The notes below the pieces were generated by a model. That model made no database searches and had not been told where the DNA came from. It saw only the letters and a program-made list of their open reading frames with translations. A stretch of 59,346 nt of DNA from a virus. Location: the IMG/VR virus record IMGVR_UViG_3300047322_000637, positions 1 through 59,346 of that record. One strand, given 5' to 3'. Shown one piece after another: positions 24,425-33,609 of this stretch (its first letter is position 1; every line of letters starts with the position of its first letter). The position numbers and the translations under genes were made by a program.

Positions 24425-24936
24425 GCAGTTTTTTCCCTGGAGCCCCTGAAGGATTCTTTCCTGCTGGCCCAACAAGTGACGGCGGTTTCTTCCCGAGCGG
24501 TCCGATGGGCGGCGGTGGACTCTATCCCGTCTGGCCGATCCGTCCACAACTGACACTGCATATCCAGAAGAATTTCGCGTCCATTGTCGATGACCTTGGC
24601 GATGGATTCGAATTTCGAAAGAACAATAACGAATCCTATTTGCATGCAGATGGCCAGGGCGGAGTTACTTCGCATAAAGGGCAATGGGAATTTCAGGTTC
24701 AAATCAATGCGATCGATCAGGCGGACGTGAACACCTTATGGGCATTTATCATCGACCGCGGCGGAAACCTGCAGCCTTTCTACTTTTATAATCCGCTAGA
24801 ATCGGCAATTGATTTGACCGGCGCGTCAGAAACAGGGCGTTACTTGGTTCGCCTAAAAGATCCGATGGCGTCGCTGGAAGCGTTCGCTTTGAAGTTGCAC
24901 CGCGGGCAATTTGCACTCATCGAGGTTCACGGCTAA
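24421..24936 (+). CDS. Distal tail protein, copy B
   Basis: 171 aa. Paralogue of the 21033 gene. After a 35-residue Gly/Pro/Phe-rich head (FFPGAPEGFFPAG, FFPSGP), the body aligns from PIRPQLTLHIQKNFASIVDDLGDGFEFR to the end, with FYFYNP, IDLTG, GRYLVRLKDP and FALKLHRGQ all kept. DNA identity is much lower than protein identity, so the duplication is old and under selection. Two distal tail proteins could form alternating or successive rings at the tail tip. Confidence 0.8.
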   Translation: MSSFFPGAPEGFFPAGPTSDGGFFPSGPMGGGGLYPVWPIRPQLTLHIQKNFASIVDDLGDGFEFRKNNNESYLHADGQGGVTSHKGQWEFQVQINAIDQADVNTLWAFIIDRGGNLQPFYFYNPLESAIDLTGASETGRYLVRLKDPMASLEAFALKLHRGQFALIEVHG

Positions 24937-25142
24937 TGCAGGGAAAATGGCCGCGCATAAGGCTAATTGATTTCATGCGTGATCTTCTTGGAATGCCTCT
25001 ATCGAAGCGAGAAAGGGCACGTCTTTGCAAGATCCTTGAGATCTGCGGGAGTTACCCGCCATTGCCGAGACCGATTCCTCCGCATCCTGCCCCTCCGCGA
25101 CCTATCCCGCCAGAGCCAAGGCGATTCAGGAAAGGCGGTTAA
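24936..25142 (+). CDS. Small proline-rich protein
   Basis: 68 aa, TAATG overlap. The N-terminal 40 residues look helical and charged (LIDFMRDLLGMPLSKRERARLCKILEIC). The C-terminus is poly-proline with repeated PRPIPP motifs. Not recognised. It is sandwiched between tail-tip genes and coupled to both, so probably a tail assembly accessory. Confidence 0.6.
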   Translation: MQGKWPRIRLIDFMRDLLGMPLSKRERARLCKILEICGSYPPLPRPIPPHPAPPRPIPPEPRRFRKGG

Positions 25143-26039
25143 ATGCCACGCGGGCTAGATAGCGCGATTCTTGACGAATTCGCAAGTACAACGTTCGGCC
25201 TTCCGATTTATTGTGTACGGATCACTCGGAAGGACGCCAGCAAGCTGCGCTGGGCGGAACGTAGCATCACTTTCGATGACGGCGCTGCGCCGACGAGTCC
25301 GATCACGACGCATGCTTATGAGGCGCGGCTAAAGTCTCTTTCTGGCTTAGACGTGGCACCTGACCAGGCCGGCCCGATCACCATCGTCGTCTCGAATGTC
25401 GATGGGGCGGTGACCACCCTGGATCGGGACGTTACGTTCAGGGGGGCATTATTCGAGGTTCTGGCCTATCTGCCGAATATCGATCGCTTCGTCAAAGTCT
25501 GGTCAGGATGGGGCGATGAAGTGTCGGAAATCAGCCATGAAACGGCCACGCTGATTGCCTATCCGACGATTTTTATCCCGAATATCCAGGTCCCGAAGCG
25601 AAGCATCGGCCTGCCATGCTCAAACGTTTTCGGCAACACGGCAAACTGGAATAGCGCTCTCGACTTCGAAGGCTCCGAATGTCCGTATCAGCGCGTGAGC
25701 ACGATTGGATTCTTTTGCGGACTAGTCGGTGACATCGACGATTCCGTAACATCGATTACGGTCTATTGGGGCACGACGGCGCCGGGCATGGGGGCAAAGT
25801 TCCAGAAGAATGATCGAATCAAGTTGCTCAACGAGATCATGCTCATTACGGAACAGCCGGCGGATCCGGATGGCGGTTTCATGCAGACATTGACGGTGCA
25901 GCGCGGGTATATGGATACGGTTGCCGCGTCTCACACCGACAACACGCCGACGTATTTCAACAATTGCGGGTTCGCCGTGGCGGATTGCACGCGGCGCGGC
26001 ATGTACGGCAATAACACCGCGGACAGCTATACTGTGTGA
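25143..26039 (+). CDS. Tail tip protein, lambda gpL-like, possible Fe-S cluster
   Basis: 298 aa. The N-terminal two-thirds is a beta-rich tail-hub domain (LYxVRIT, ITTHAYEARLKSLSGLDVAPDQAGPITIVVSNVDG). The C-terminus carries cysteines C159, C180, C275 and C282, the last two in NNCGFAVADCTRRGMYGNN, like the C-x6-C-(K/R)-x-R-x-GN ending of phage tail tip proteins related to lambda gpL, whose tip binds an iron-sulfur cluster. The match is by pattern only. It lies before the central fibre gene, as in lambda. Confidence 0.75.
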   Translation: MPRGLDSAILDEFASTTFGLPIYCVRITRKDASKLRWAERSITFDDGAAPTSPITTHAYEARLKSLSGLDVAPDQAGPITIVVSNVDGAVTTLDRDVTFRGALFEVLAYLPNIDRFVKVWSGWGDEVSEISHETATLIAYPTIFIPNIQVPKRSIGLPCSNVFGNTANWNSALDFEGSECPYQRVSTIGFFCGLVGDIDDSVTSITVYWGTTAPGMGAKFQKNDRIKLLNEIMLITEQPADPDGGFMQTLTVQRGYMDTVAASHTDNTPTYFNNCGFAVADCTRRGMYGNNTADSYTV

Positions 26040-26042
26040 TTT

Positions 26043-26237
26043 TTATTCGTCGAACCGAATCGGGTCGACGCTCGTGATTTTCTTATCTCCGGACCAGAGC
26101 GTGGCGCCCAATATTAGCTTCGGGAGCCCGCGCAGCATTGGTTCTTCGTCTTCAGCCGAAGTGCAATCTATCCAATCATATTCGCGCCGCAGCTCATCGG
26201 TAAGTTCAGAAGCCTTAATGACCGCTTTAATGACCAT
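26043..26237 (-). CDS. Small antisense protein in the tail-tip gap
   Basis: 64 aa. The sequence (VIKAVIKASELTDELRREYDWIDCTSAEDEE, LILGATLWSGDKKI) has normal composition and alternating hydrophobicity, and it fills the only sizeable gap in the tail operon, where no + strand frame looks real. No obvious Shine-Dalgarno. Not recognised. Could be a moron-like gene or regulator. Confidence 0.5.
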   Translation of the reverse strand: MVIKAVIKASELTDELRREYDWIDCTSAEDEEPMLRGLPKLILGATLWSGDKKITSVDPIRFDE

Positions 26238-26260
26238 GGCAGGAAAATCTTAGCCTAGAA

Positions 26261-29200
26261 GTGACTGTAAAGTACCGGAATTATTTCAGCGGTTTTTCCT
26301 TTTTGACGGGGACGCAGTATGGGCATTTTCGCTCCAAAGAGGGCGAAAGGGCTAGGCCTCTACACCTCGCGTTCTCAGGAAACGATTCCGCCTATGACCG
26401 CACGATTCCCATCGTGTACGGACGGGCTCGCGTGGCTGACCCTATCCTGCTTATTGCGAAACCTGAAGGCGATTTCCTGACGACGCTCTGGGCGGTCTGC
26501 GAAGGGGTTCTGGCAGCGAATCCGGCAGACAACACACAAAGCGGGTCCGGCTACAATCCCAATTACGCTTATTCAGCAGTCTTAGATGCCTCGGGAAACC
26601 GCGTCGAGAAAATTTTCGTTAACGGGGAATCGCGCCACGATCCGCGGCCCGGGTTCGGCATCGAGGTCTCAAATGGCGATCAGGACCGCGGCGAGCCAAT
26701 TGCGGCATTCTTTCCGACAGATCCGACCGATTTCATAACCAATCATCTCGGATATTGGGGAACGGCCAGGGTCACTTTCCGGATCAACACCAAAAGCAAC
26801 CCGTCTGTCGATTTGACGGGCGGCCAGGTCAGCGGCTCCTTCGAGATCCAGTTTGGCCGGATCCATCGCGTCTATTCCGATGCGACCACGTTCGTTCTGC
26901 GCGCCACAGACGACGGCGTTAACGTGGGCGCCAATCCGTCCTTCGTGCAGATGGATTTGCTCGCAAGCAAGAGAGCCGGCGCTGGGCTCGATTACTCCCG
27001 GCTGAATATCCAATCATTCGTGGACTTCGCAGCCTATTGCAGCCAGACAGTCACGAACGTATTCGATGGAACGGACGTCAAGCGCTGGACGTTTAACGGC
27101 GTCATCGATCAAAGCAAGAGCCTGGCTGACTGGCTGCACGATATTGCGATCGGCTGTTATTCGCTTCCGCCCTATCCGGACAAAGACGGACTTCTCAAGA
27201 TTCGTGCGCTCAAGGCGGAGGACACCTCGAGCGTGCCGTTGTTTTCCTCGAAAGTCGCCAGCACTCGCGGCCGGAATATCATCTGGGAAAACAACCATTC
27301 AAGCCTGGTTAAATCCCGCCGGCCGATCACCGAAGTCCCCAATGAAGTCCGGGTCTCCTTCGTCGACAAGTCCTATGATCCCCAGTACGTTGCTACGCTC
27401 ATCAGCAACATCAATGCGACCAGCGACCCAGTCAGTTTTACGGTTCAGTGGAGCGCTGCAGCCATCGCCGCCGGAGTTCAGTTCGCCAAAGATGACAAGA
27501 TCATTATCGATTCTGAGACGCTGTGGATTACGCTTGCGCCCAGTCTCCCAGACGGCTCTCACCATCAAACCTTACATTGCCAGCGTGCCTATAACGCAAC
27601 CACAAAGGCGGCGCACGCCAACCCGGCCCGCGTCCAGTTTACAGGTCGAGCCTACGCCAAGATCGCCGTTGTCGTCGCCGACCGTGACGTGCAGGACGAA
27701 TTTGGGCAGGTTCTTGGAGATCAGAGCCGGCAAGCCATTACCAAGAGCTATACCCTTCCAGGAACCACGACTGAAGATGAGGCGGCGCGCATTGGAACAC
27801 TAATTCTGCGCGCTGGAGAATTCGGCCAAGGCGGACTCGACAATAACCTTACCGTCATCTTCAAGATTGGGTATCGAGACGCGGAAGACCTCGAAATCGG
27901 CGACATTATCGAAGTTGAGGACGATCTTCTCAGCCCGACCGATGACGAGCTTTTCTTTCGAATTATCAAAATTTCTCCAATGTCGGTTAGTCAGTCGGAG
28001 GTCGGCATTGCCTTCACCAGGGAAGTCACGTGTGTTCTTCATGACAACAACATCTATGACGACACTGCGTTCAGCGTCTTCGACTTCACGCGGATCAACG
28101 GTTCCGGGGCGAATGACGTTGCGCCACCACCGGTTACCGATTTCGGAGTCGCAGAAAACGGCATCTTTGACGCGAATAATAAACCGGTTACCACATTAGC
28201 CTTCGATTACACGGAGCCGAGCCCTTTAGGTAATTTCCGAAGCGTCATCATCTATCGGAGCACGGACGACGGGGCGGGGCTATTGAGCTCGCCGCCGACG
28301 GCCGGCAATCCTGTCGGAGACTGGCGCTACATTGTTGAAGTCCTGGAAAGCGGCCAGACGCTTCAATACCCGATCAGCGGCGAATATGAGTGGTTCTGCG
28401 CAGTCTCTCGCCCGGTCTTTGGGCACACTCCGGATATCGATACACAGCTCGCGGATGGATCGTTCAAATATCCGCGCGCGGCGGTCCTGGTCGATGGCGT
28501 CACGGATCTTCTTCCGGCGCCACTCTCGCCGTCCATCCAGGCTCTATCCTATGGCATCCAGTTAAAGTGGCTGCCTTACACTGGCAGCAATCTACCGCTC
28601 TATAAGACATTCCACATTTACCGGAACACGGTGAATGATTTCTCGACGGCGTCATTCCTGGCCAGTGACGATGGAACGCTGTTCGTCGATTCCACGGTTG
28701 ATGCCTCAACGACTTACTATTACTGGATTGTCGGATTCTCGGTCCTGAATCAAGAAGGCTCGCCGACCATTGCCCTATCGACAACCACGTCGGCCGTCAG
28801 CGGGACGGATAGTGCGGTTCCGGATGCGCCAACCATCGCGGTCATCAACGATGAAATCGCAGGCTTCCACGCGAATATTTACAACTGGCTGGTCCTGATC
28901 AGTAAGCCGATCAGTGCGGCCAATTGGAATTCGATCAGCGCGACGATATTGCAGATTGCGACGGATTCGGGATTCACGGCCTTTCCTACCGGAGCCTCAT
29001 TGGATGGCGCAACCACGGGAGCGGGAGGACTCTATTCCGGCGCACCACCGATCGATGTTCCATTTTCAACTGCGTTCCCGGGAACCTATTATATGCGCGC
29101 GAAGCTCCGCAATTCCTTCGGAGATAGCGCATGGTCCTCTCCGACGATCCATCGTTCGACAGACTACGAGGACAGCCTCGCTCTCGACGCGGATATTCCG

Positions 29201-30157
29201 GACGCTCCGGATGGACTTGCCGTCACAAAGAATTTGACACTGGGATCGCTTGGAGGCGCGCTTACCAAGAACGCTTTCAATGTCACTTTCCGCATACCCA
29301 AGACGAATACTCAGTCCTATTATGGTTATTCGATTTATATCCATAACAGTTCGACCTTGCCGGTGGCAACGACCCAATACAGTTCATTTGCCCATGCCTG
29401 CGTCACTGGATCACTGTCTGTTGGTTCAAACGTCCTTACAGTTGCCGGCGTTCCCGGTTTTACGGTAAACGCCTTTGCCGGCAAGTCGATTGTCGTCTTC
29501 AGTGCCTATCGCGGAGCGGTCCCGAGTTTCGATTACGAGGGACAACTCTTTGTTTTCGACATCCTGTCGAACACGATTGACACGATCACTTTTAACATTG
29601 CGACGGGCCTAGAAATTTACGCTTTGAGTGGGTTGGGTTTTTATGTGGTCAACAGTAATTCCGGTGACCATTTCTGGGAAAAACTAACGTTGACAACGCC
29701 ACTGGAATTAGATCAGGCGGATTTATCGGTAGCGCAGGATCTCAGTACCACACGCACGGCGCTTTTCAATTCCGATATCGCAAATGTGTATGTCTGGGTG
29801 GCACTTTACAACCTTCACGGGCAAGGTCGCGTCACCGCGTCTCCTCCAACACTGGCATTTACCGGAACGCTTGGATTTTCCGTGGCTCGGCTGAAAATAT
29901 CCGGATCCTCCGCACGGAACCCCTCTTTCTACAATCCTGCCGTTGAATCAACGACCATGCCAAAACGGCATATCCCGAGCGGGATTGCGGCGGGAGCAAC
30001 CGTGCTTGGCCTGGCCGACACTCCAGCGCTCGATACGGAAAAGGTTTTCGTTGGCGCGCTCTATTACATCAAAGACACGGACTACACCATTTCCGGTTCA
30101 ATCATCACTTTAATGTCGCCCCTGTCGGATGGGGACAAAGTTGAAGTTTGGTATTAA
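26261..30157 (+). CDS. Central tail fibre / tip attachment protein (J-like)
   Basis: 1298 aa, GTG start. The N-terminal 600 residues are hub-like: IPIVYGRARVADPILLI, then the beta-rich region with YSRLNIQSFVDFAAYCSQTV, SLADWLHDIAIGCYSLP and RRPITEVPNEVRVSFVDKSYDPQ, and the EDLEIGDIIEVEDDLLSP element common to J-like proteins. The C-terminal half is a chain of fibronectin III-like domains (VIIYRSTDDG, FHIYRNTVNDF, TYYYWIVGFSV). It probably forms the central tip spike and binds the host receptor. Ends with a small beta domain. No signal peptide, in contrast to the following genes. Confidence 0.85.
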   Translation: MTVKYRNYFSGFSFLTGTQYGHFRSKEGERARPLHLAFSGNDSAYDRTIPIVYGRARVADPILLIAKPEGDFLTTLWAVCEGVLAANPADNTQSGSGYNPNYAYSAVLDASGNRVEKIFVNGESRHDPRPGFGIEVSNGDQDRGEPIAAFFPTDPTDFITNHLGYWGTARVTFRINTKSNPSVDLTGGQVSGSFEIQFGRIHRVYSDATTFVLRATDDGVNVGANPSFVQMDLLASKRAGAGLDYSRLNIQSFVDFAAYCSQTVTNVFDGTDVKRWTFNGVIDQSKSLADWLHDIAIGCYSLPPYPDKDGLLKIRALKAEDTSSVPLFSSKVASTRGRNIIWENNHSSLVKSRRPITEVPNEVRVSFVDKSYDPQYVATLISNINATSDPVSFTVQWSAAAIAAGVQFAKDDKIIIDSETLWITLAPSLPDGSHHQTLHCQRAYNATTKAAHANPARVQFTGRAYAKIAVVVADRDVQDEFGQVLGDQSRQAITKSYTLPGTTTEDEAARIGTLILRAGEFGQGGLDNNLTVIFKIGYRDAEDLEIGDIIEVEDDLLSPTDDELFFRIIKISPMSVSQSEVGIAFTREVTCVLHDNNIYDDTAFSVFDFTRINGSGANDVAPPPVTDFGVAENGIFDANNKPVTTLAFDYTEPSPLGNFRSVIIYRSTDDGAGLLSSPPTAGNPVGDWRYIVEVLESGQTLQYPISGEYEWFCAVSRPVFGHTPDIDTQLADGSFKYPRAAVLVDGVTDLLPAPLSPSIQALSYGIQLKWLPYTGSNLPLYKTFHIYRNTVNDFSTASFLASDDGTLFVDSTVDASTTYYYWIVGFSVLNQEGSPTIALSTTTSAVSGTDSAVPDAPTIAVINDEIAGFHANIYNWLVLISKPISAANWNSISATILQIATDSGFTAFPTGASLDGATTGAGGLYSGAPPIDVPFSTAFPGTYYMRAKLRNSFGDSAWSSPTIHRSTDYEDSLALDADIPDAPDGLAVTKNLTLGSLGGALTKNAFNVTFRIPKTNTQSYYGYSIYIHNSSTLPVATTQYSSFAHACVTGSLSVGSNVLTVAGVPGFTVNAFAGKSIVVFSAYRGAVPSFDYEGQLFVFDILSNTIDTITFNIATGLEIYALSGLGFYVVNSNSGDHFWEKLTLTTPLELDQADLSVAQDLSTTRTALFNSDIANVYVWVALYNLHGQGRVTASPPTLAFTGTLGFSVARLKISGSSARNPSFYNPAVESTTMPKRHIPSGIAAGATVLGLADTPALDTEKVFVGALYYIKDTDYTISGSIITLMSPLSDGDKVEVWY

Positions 30158-30162
30158 TCTCA

Positions 30163-32499
30163 ATGAAAAAACTCACGCTCTGTCTGTTCGCCGTTTTCGG
30201 ACTGTGCCAGATCGCTGAAGCACAGACCATCCGCGCCAAGAACATCAACAATGATCGACGCTGCGATATGTTCGCAGGGGCAGATGCCTCGGCTAAGGTG
30301 ATTGCCTGCGCGAATGATTTGCCAGCGACCGGCGGAAAGGCTGACGCAAATGGCATAACTGGCGCCGTGACATGGTCCTCCGATCCGTTTGTCGGTATCG
30401 GCTCGAGGCCGGTTGATTTCTGGTGCAACGCATCAACGATAACAATCATGGCGCCTGTCTTCATTCCGGAAACCGTCACTATCCATCCGGGAACGGGTTG
30501 CGTGTTTGATGGAGCATTCACTCTGACGATCAACGGAAAGATCGATAATCCGCACAACTCCCAGATGTTTACGACGATGCTTCCGCTCGTACTGAACGGC
30601 ATGTCGGATTCGCCAGACTGGTTCGGCGCGATCGCCGATGGGGATACGCTTTCGCCGACAGATAATAGCGCAGCAATCCAAGCGGCAATCGCTGCGTTCA
30701 GCGGTAAGGTAAATCCTTACGGGAGCTCAATTGGGCCAGCCTCTGGCGGCTGGGGAACGATGCGGTTCGATTCTGGCGTCTATCTCTACAGGAGCGGGGC
30801 GACGATTGATAAGAGCGGCGTCCACTTACGCGGAGCAGGACATTCATCAACAATTCTGCGCTTCCAGCCAGCCTCGGGGCCAGCAACCGCCATCTCGTTC
30901 AACGCTGGCGAGGAATTGCACGATCTCTCAATTGAAGATTTAACGCTCGACGCGACCGGATCCGATCTATCCGTCGTCAAGCGAGCCCTATATCTCTATG
31001 ACGTCGCGGAAGTTTCAATACGGAATTTCTATATTCGGGACTTTTCCGACTCGACGCACGCGAGCCAATGCGTCGAAATCCATGGCCGCGAGCATGTCAT
31101 CGTCGAGAATGTCTCGTGGTTTTGCAACCGGCCACTATTCATCGGGGCTGACCCGGAAACGATGACCGAAGGGCTCGACCGCTCGATGTTTCATAATGTC
31201 CTGCTCGGTGCCCTCACGTCGATCGCAGAAGGGATAACGGCCGTAACGGATAAGCCAGTCGTTGAAATAAGCGAAGCGGACGCTCTCCTGGCTGATGTCA
31301 CCTTCGACGGGTTTGATTTTCTCGGCGGCTCTTATTCGTTTTATTGGTCGAATACGAACTCAAAAGTCGGCTCCTATGACGTAACGTTCAAAAACGGACG
31401 CAATGAAGGATCCATTCCCAATTGGGCCTTCTATATTAACCCACCGACCGGGAATCAGGTTCAAAATCTGACGTTTGATACCGTCACCCTTCATGGCGGG
31501 GATAAGGGCGGCTGGTTCCTGCGAAACGTTCCCAATGGATCGATGAACAGCGTGACCTATGCTGCAGCCTCTTCCATCGCACCTGTGGATGCAGATGCAA
31601 CTGCGGCAATGTCATTCAGTAATGTCAATTGGAACCTCCACAGCTCTTTAAATAACGCCCTGAATGGCTGGTGTGGAACGCGCTTCAATGAAGATAGCGG
31701 TGCAAGCGTAAAGAGTTCAGGAAACTTCGTCCTGAGAACATGCAGTGCCCCGGACATCATCCTGGAGAGTATCCCAGCCGGTACAACGCACTCCATTTCC
31801 GCGGCTAGCTGCGTCGGGAATCTTCTGACTTACACGATCGGTTCAAATTCATTCGGGGCGAATGGCCAGATCCGAGTTACGGGCGTAAGCCCATCCGGAC
31901 TGAATGGAACCTATTCCGTTGTCAGCGCGACAAGCACAACCGTTAGCGTTGTCAACGATGCCTGTCCTTTGACTTACAGTTCAGGCGGCACAAATGCTTT
32001 GGTTTATGGACCTCCGTCCTTCATCAGCACGGCTTCAGTCTTGAGTGATGGGGCGGTTGGAGATCTGCAACTTAGGTCCGATGGTGGCAAGATCGCACAG
32101 GGCTTTGCTGGAAAGACAATGTCCGCCTGGCTTCCTGGCTATCTTCAGTTCTATGACCTGGCTGGAACGACGCCAAAGGCATACATCGGGAGCGCTGCAT
32201 CGGTAGGGTCGAATTGGACGACCGATGATCTGCAGATCAGATCGGACGGGACTGCTATCCGATTCAGTTTCAATGGAACCGAAGCTCAGTACATGCCGAA
32301 CCCTGGTGGCCTCGTCTTCGATAGTGGCGTGACCACGCCAACGGGAGGAGCGGGTACGGTTGGTCTCGGTGCAACGACTCAGTCTGCTGGGACCGGTAAC
32401 TGCCCGACAACGGTAACGATCAATGGTTCTGCCAGCGCGCCAGCTGGCTGCCTTGTTATCACCGTCGGCGGCACTGGTCGGTCAGTTCCATTCTTCTAA
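30163..32499 (+). CDS. Secreted pectate-lyase-like beta-helix fibre protein
   Basis: 778 aa, ATG at 30163 (an in-frame TTG 15 bases earlier lacks support). Sec signal MKKLTLCLFAVFGLCQIAEA. Around residues 155-250 is a pectate_lyase_3 motif set: WFGAIADGDTLSPTDNSAAIQAAI, then TMRFDSGVYLYRSGATI and VHLRGAGHSSTILRF. The beta-helix runs on to about 520. The C-terminal third has phage-fibre style repeats (GDLQLRSDGGKIAQ and DDLQIRSDGTAIRF). A polysaccharide-binding or -cleaving fibre is the likely role. Export of such a fibre is unexplained. Overlap with the J-like gene is avoided by the later start. Confidence 0.8.
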   Translation: MKKLTLCLFAVFGLCQIAEAQTIRAKNINNDRRCDMFAGADASAKVIACANDLPATGGKADANGITGAVTWSSDPFVGIGSRPVDFWCNASTITIMAPVFIPETVTIHPGTGCVFDGAFTLTINGKIDNPHNSQMFTTMLPLVLNGMSDSPDWFGAIADGDTLSPTDNSAAIQAAIAAFSGKVNPYGSSIGPASGGWGTMRFDSGVYLYRSGATIDKSGVHLRGAGHSSTILRFQPASGPATAISFNAGEELHDLSIEDLTLDATGSDLSVVKRALYLYDVAEVSIRNFYIRDFSDSTHASQCVEIHGREHVIVENVSWFCNRPLFIGADPETMTEGLDRSMFHNVLLGALTSIAEGITAVTDKPVVEISEADALLADVTFDGFDFLGGSYSFYWSNTNSKVGSYDVTFKNGRNEGSIPNWAFYINPPTGNQVQNLTFDTVTLHGGDKGGWFLRNVPNGSMNSVTYAAASSIAPVDADATAAMSFSNVNWNLHSSLNNALNGWCGTRFNEDSGASVKSSGNFVLRTCSAPDIILESIPAGTTHSISAASCVGNLLTYTIGSNSFGANGQIRVTGVSPSGLNGTYSVVSATSTTVSVVNDACPLTYSSGGTNALVYGPPSFISTASVLSDGAVGDLQLRSDGGKIAQGFAGKTMSAWLPGYLQFYDLAGTTPKAYIGSAASVGSNWTTDDLQIRSDGTAIRFSFNGTEAQYMPNPGGLVFDSGVTTPTGGAGTVGLGATTQSAGTGNCPTTVTINGSASAPAGCLVITVGGTGRSVPFF

Positions 32500-32528
32500 A
32501 TTTTCAAAATGATAAGGAGTCTTTAAAA

Positions 32529-33608
32529 ATGAAAAAACTATACATGGCGCTGATCGTCCTGATCGGCATACTCATCTCAGCCGCGGCATTCACTCAAGAT
32601 CAGAACAGAAGCAGGGGCCTAACGGACGTCGCTGAAGTCCATGTGGGGCGCGGTCGGCCGCTCATGGAAGCGCTTCCCATGCCGCACATCTACCACCTCG
32701 AAGCGAGGCACTGGCCCAGCGGTTGTGAATTCGAGCGTGCAGCCTACATCCGTTCTGGAGAAATGCCTTTCGAAAGCTCCCCCTGCGGCCAGAAGTTCTA
32801 TGACTACATGGGTGAGAATCTTGTCACATCGGCTGGTGAGACTGCGATCTCCAAGCAGATGTCGGACACCGCGGCGCAGCCGGCAAGCGCCAACTATATC
32901 GCACTGACGAACACCGGCATAACCGCAGCCGTTGGAGATACGACCTTATCCGGCGAGATTGTGTCCAATGGCCTGCAGCGGGCACAGGGCACATTCGCCG
33001 ATACCAGCGCCGCTCTGGGCACCAATCCATCTATGGGCGCGGTATCACAGGTTGGAACTGCTGGTTCCACCACAGTCGATTACTGGGTTGTCGCGTGCAC
33101 CTTCCAAGGTTGTCAATCGATCACAGCGGCGACCGGCGCTCAAACGACCACATCCAATGCAACTCTATCAACAGCGGTATACAATATTTCGTCCTTCACC
33201 GGCAAGCTCGGCGCCGCATTCTATCGGCTGATCCGAACGCACAATAACACCACGCCGACAGGATCGCTGGCGGGTGGTGGAACAATCACAACGGCGGACG
33301 GCGAAATCAGCGCAGGCTACATTAGCTGCGCGACGGTTGGCGGGCAGACTGCCGGCACAGCGCCAACCTGCAACGTTGCGGATCAGTCCAACACGCTCGG
33401 TGCCTTTACAGTTCCGGGATCGGATCAAACCTTCGCCGGTAAATACACGCTGACGAAGACATTCACAGCGACCGGCGCCCAGTCGGCACAGGCTTTCGGG
33501 ATTCTCAATGCAGCCTCAACAGGGACGCTTTTCTTTGAGGGCACATTCAGCTCGGCATCGTTGATCACGAACGACACGTTAGCTTTCACTGAGACCGTCT
33601 ACCACTAA
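32529..33608 (+). CDS. Secreted structural-type protein
   Basis: 359 aa. AAGGAG lies ten bases upstream. Signal peptide MKKLYMALIVLIGILISAAAFT. The middle and end contain a domain widely found in phage virion proteins: PASANYIALTNTGITAAVGDTTLSGEI, NGLQRAQGTF, and the C-terminal YTLTKTFTATGAQSAQAFGILNAASTGTLFFEG. Between them is an insert with paired cysteines (ACTFQGCQS). So a virion surface domain again sits behind an export signal. Confidence 0.75.
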   Translation: MKKLYMALIVLIGILISAAAFTQDQNRSRGLTDVAEVHVGRGRPLMEALPMPHIYHLEARHWPSGCEFERAAYIRSGEMPFESSPCGQKFYDYMGENLVTSAGETAISKQMSDTAAQPASANYIALTNTGITAAVGDTTLSGEIVSNGLQRAQGTFADTSAALGTNPSMGAVSQVGTAGSTTVDYWVVACTFQGCQSITAATGAQTTTSNATLSTAVYNISSFTGKLGAAFYRLIRTHNNTTPTGSLAGGGTITTADGEISAGYISCATVGGQTAGTAPTCNVADQSNTLGAFTVPGSDQTFAGKYTLTKTFTATGAQSAQAFGILNAASTGTLFFEGTFSSASLITNDTLAFTETVYH

Positions 33609-33609
33609 G

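Noticed and set aside
23708-24556. 282-codon ORF on the - strand
   Set aside because: Arg-rich antisense shadow of the fibre gene.
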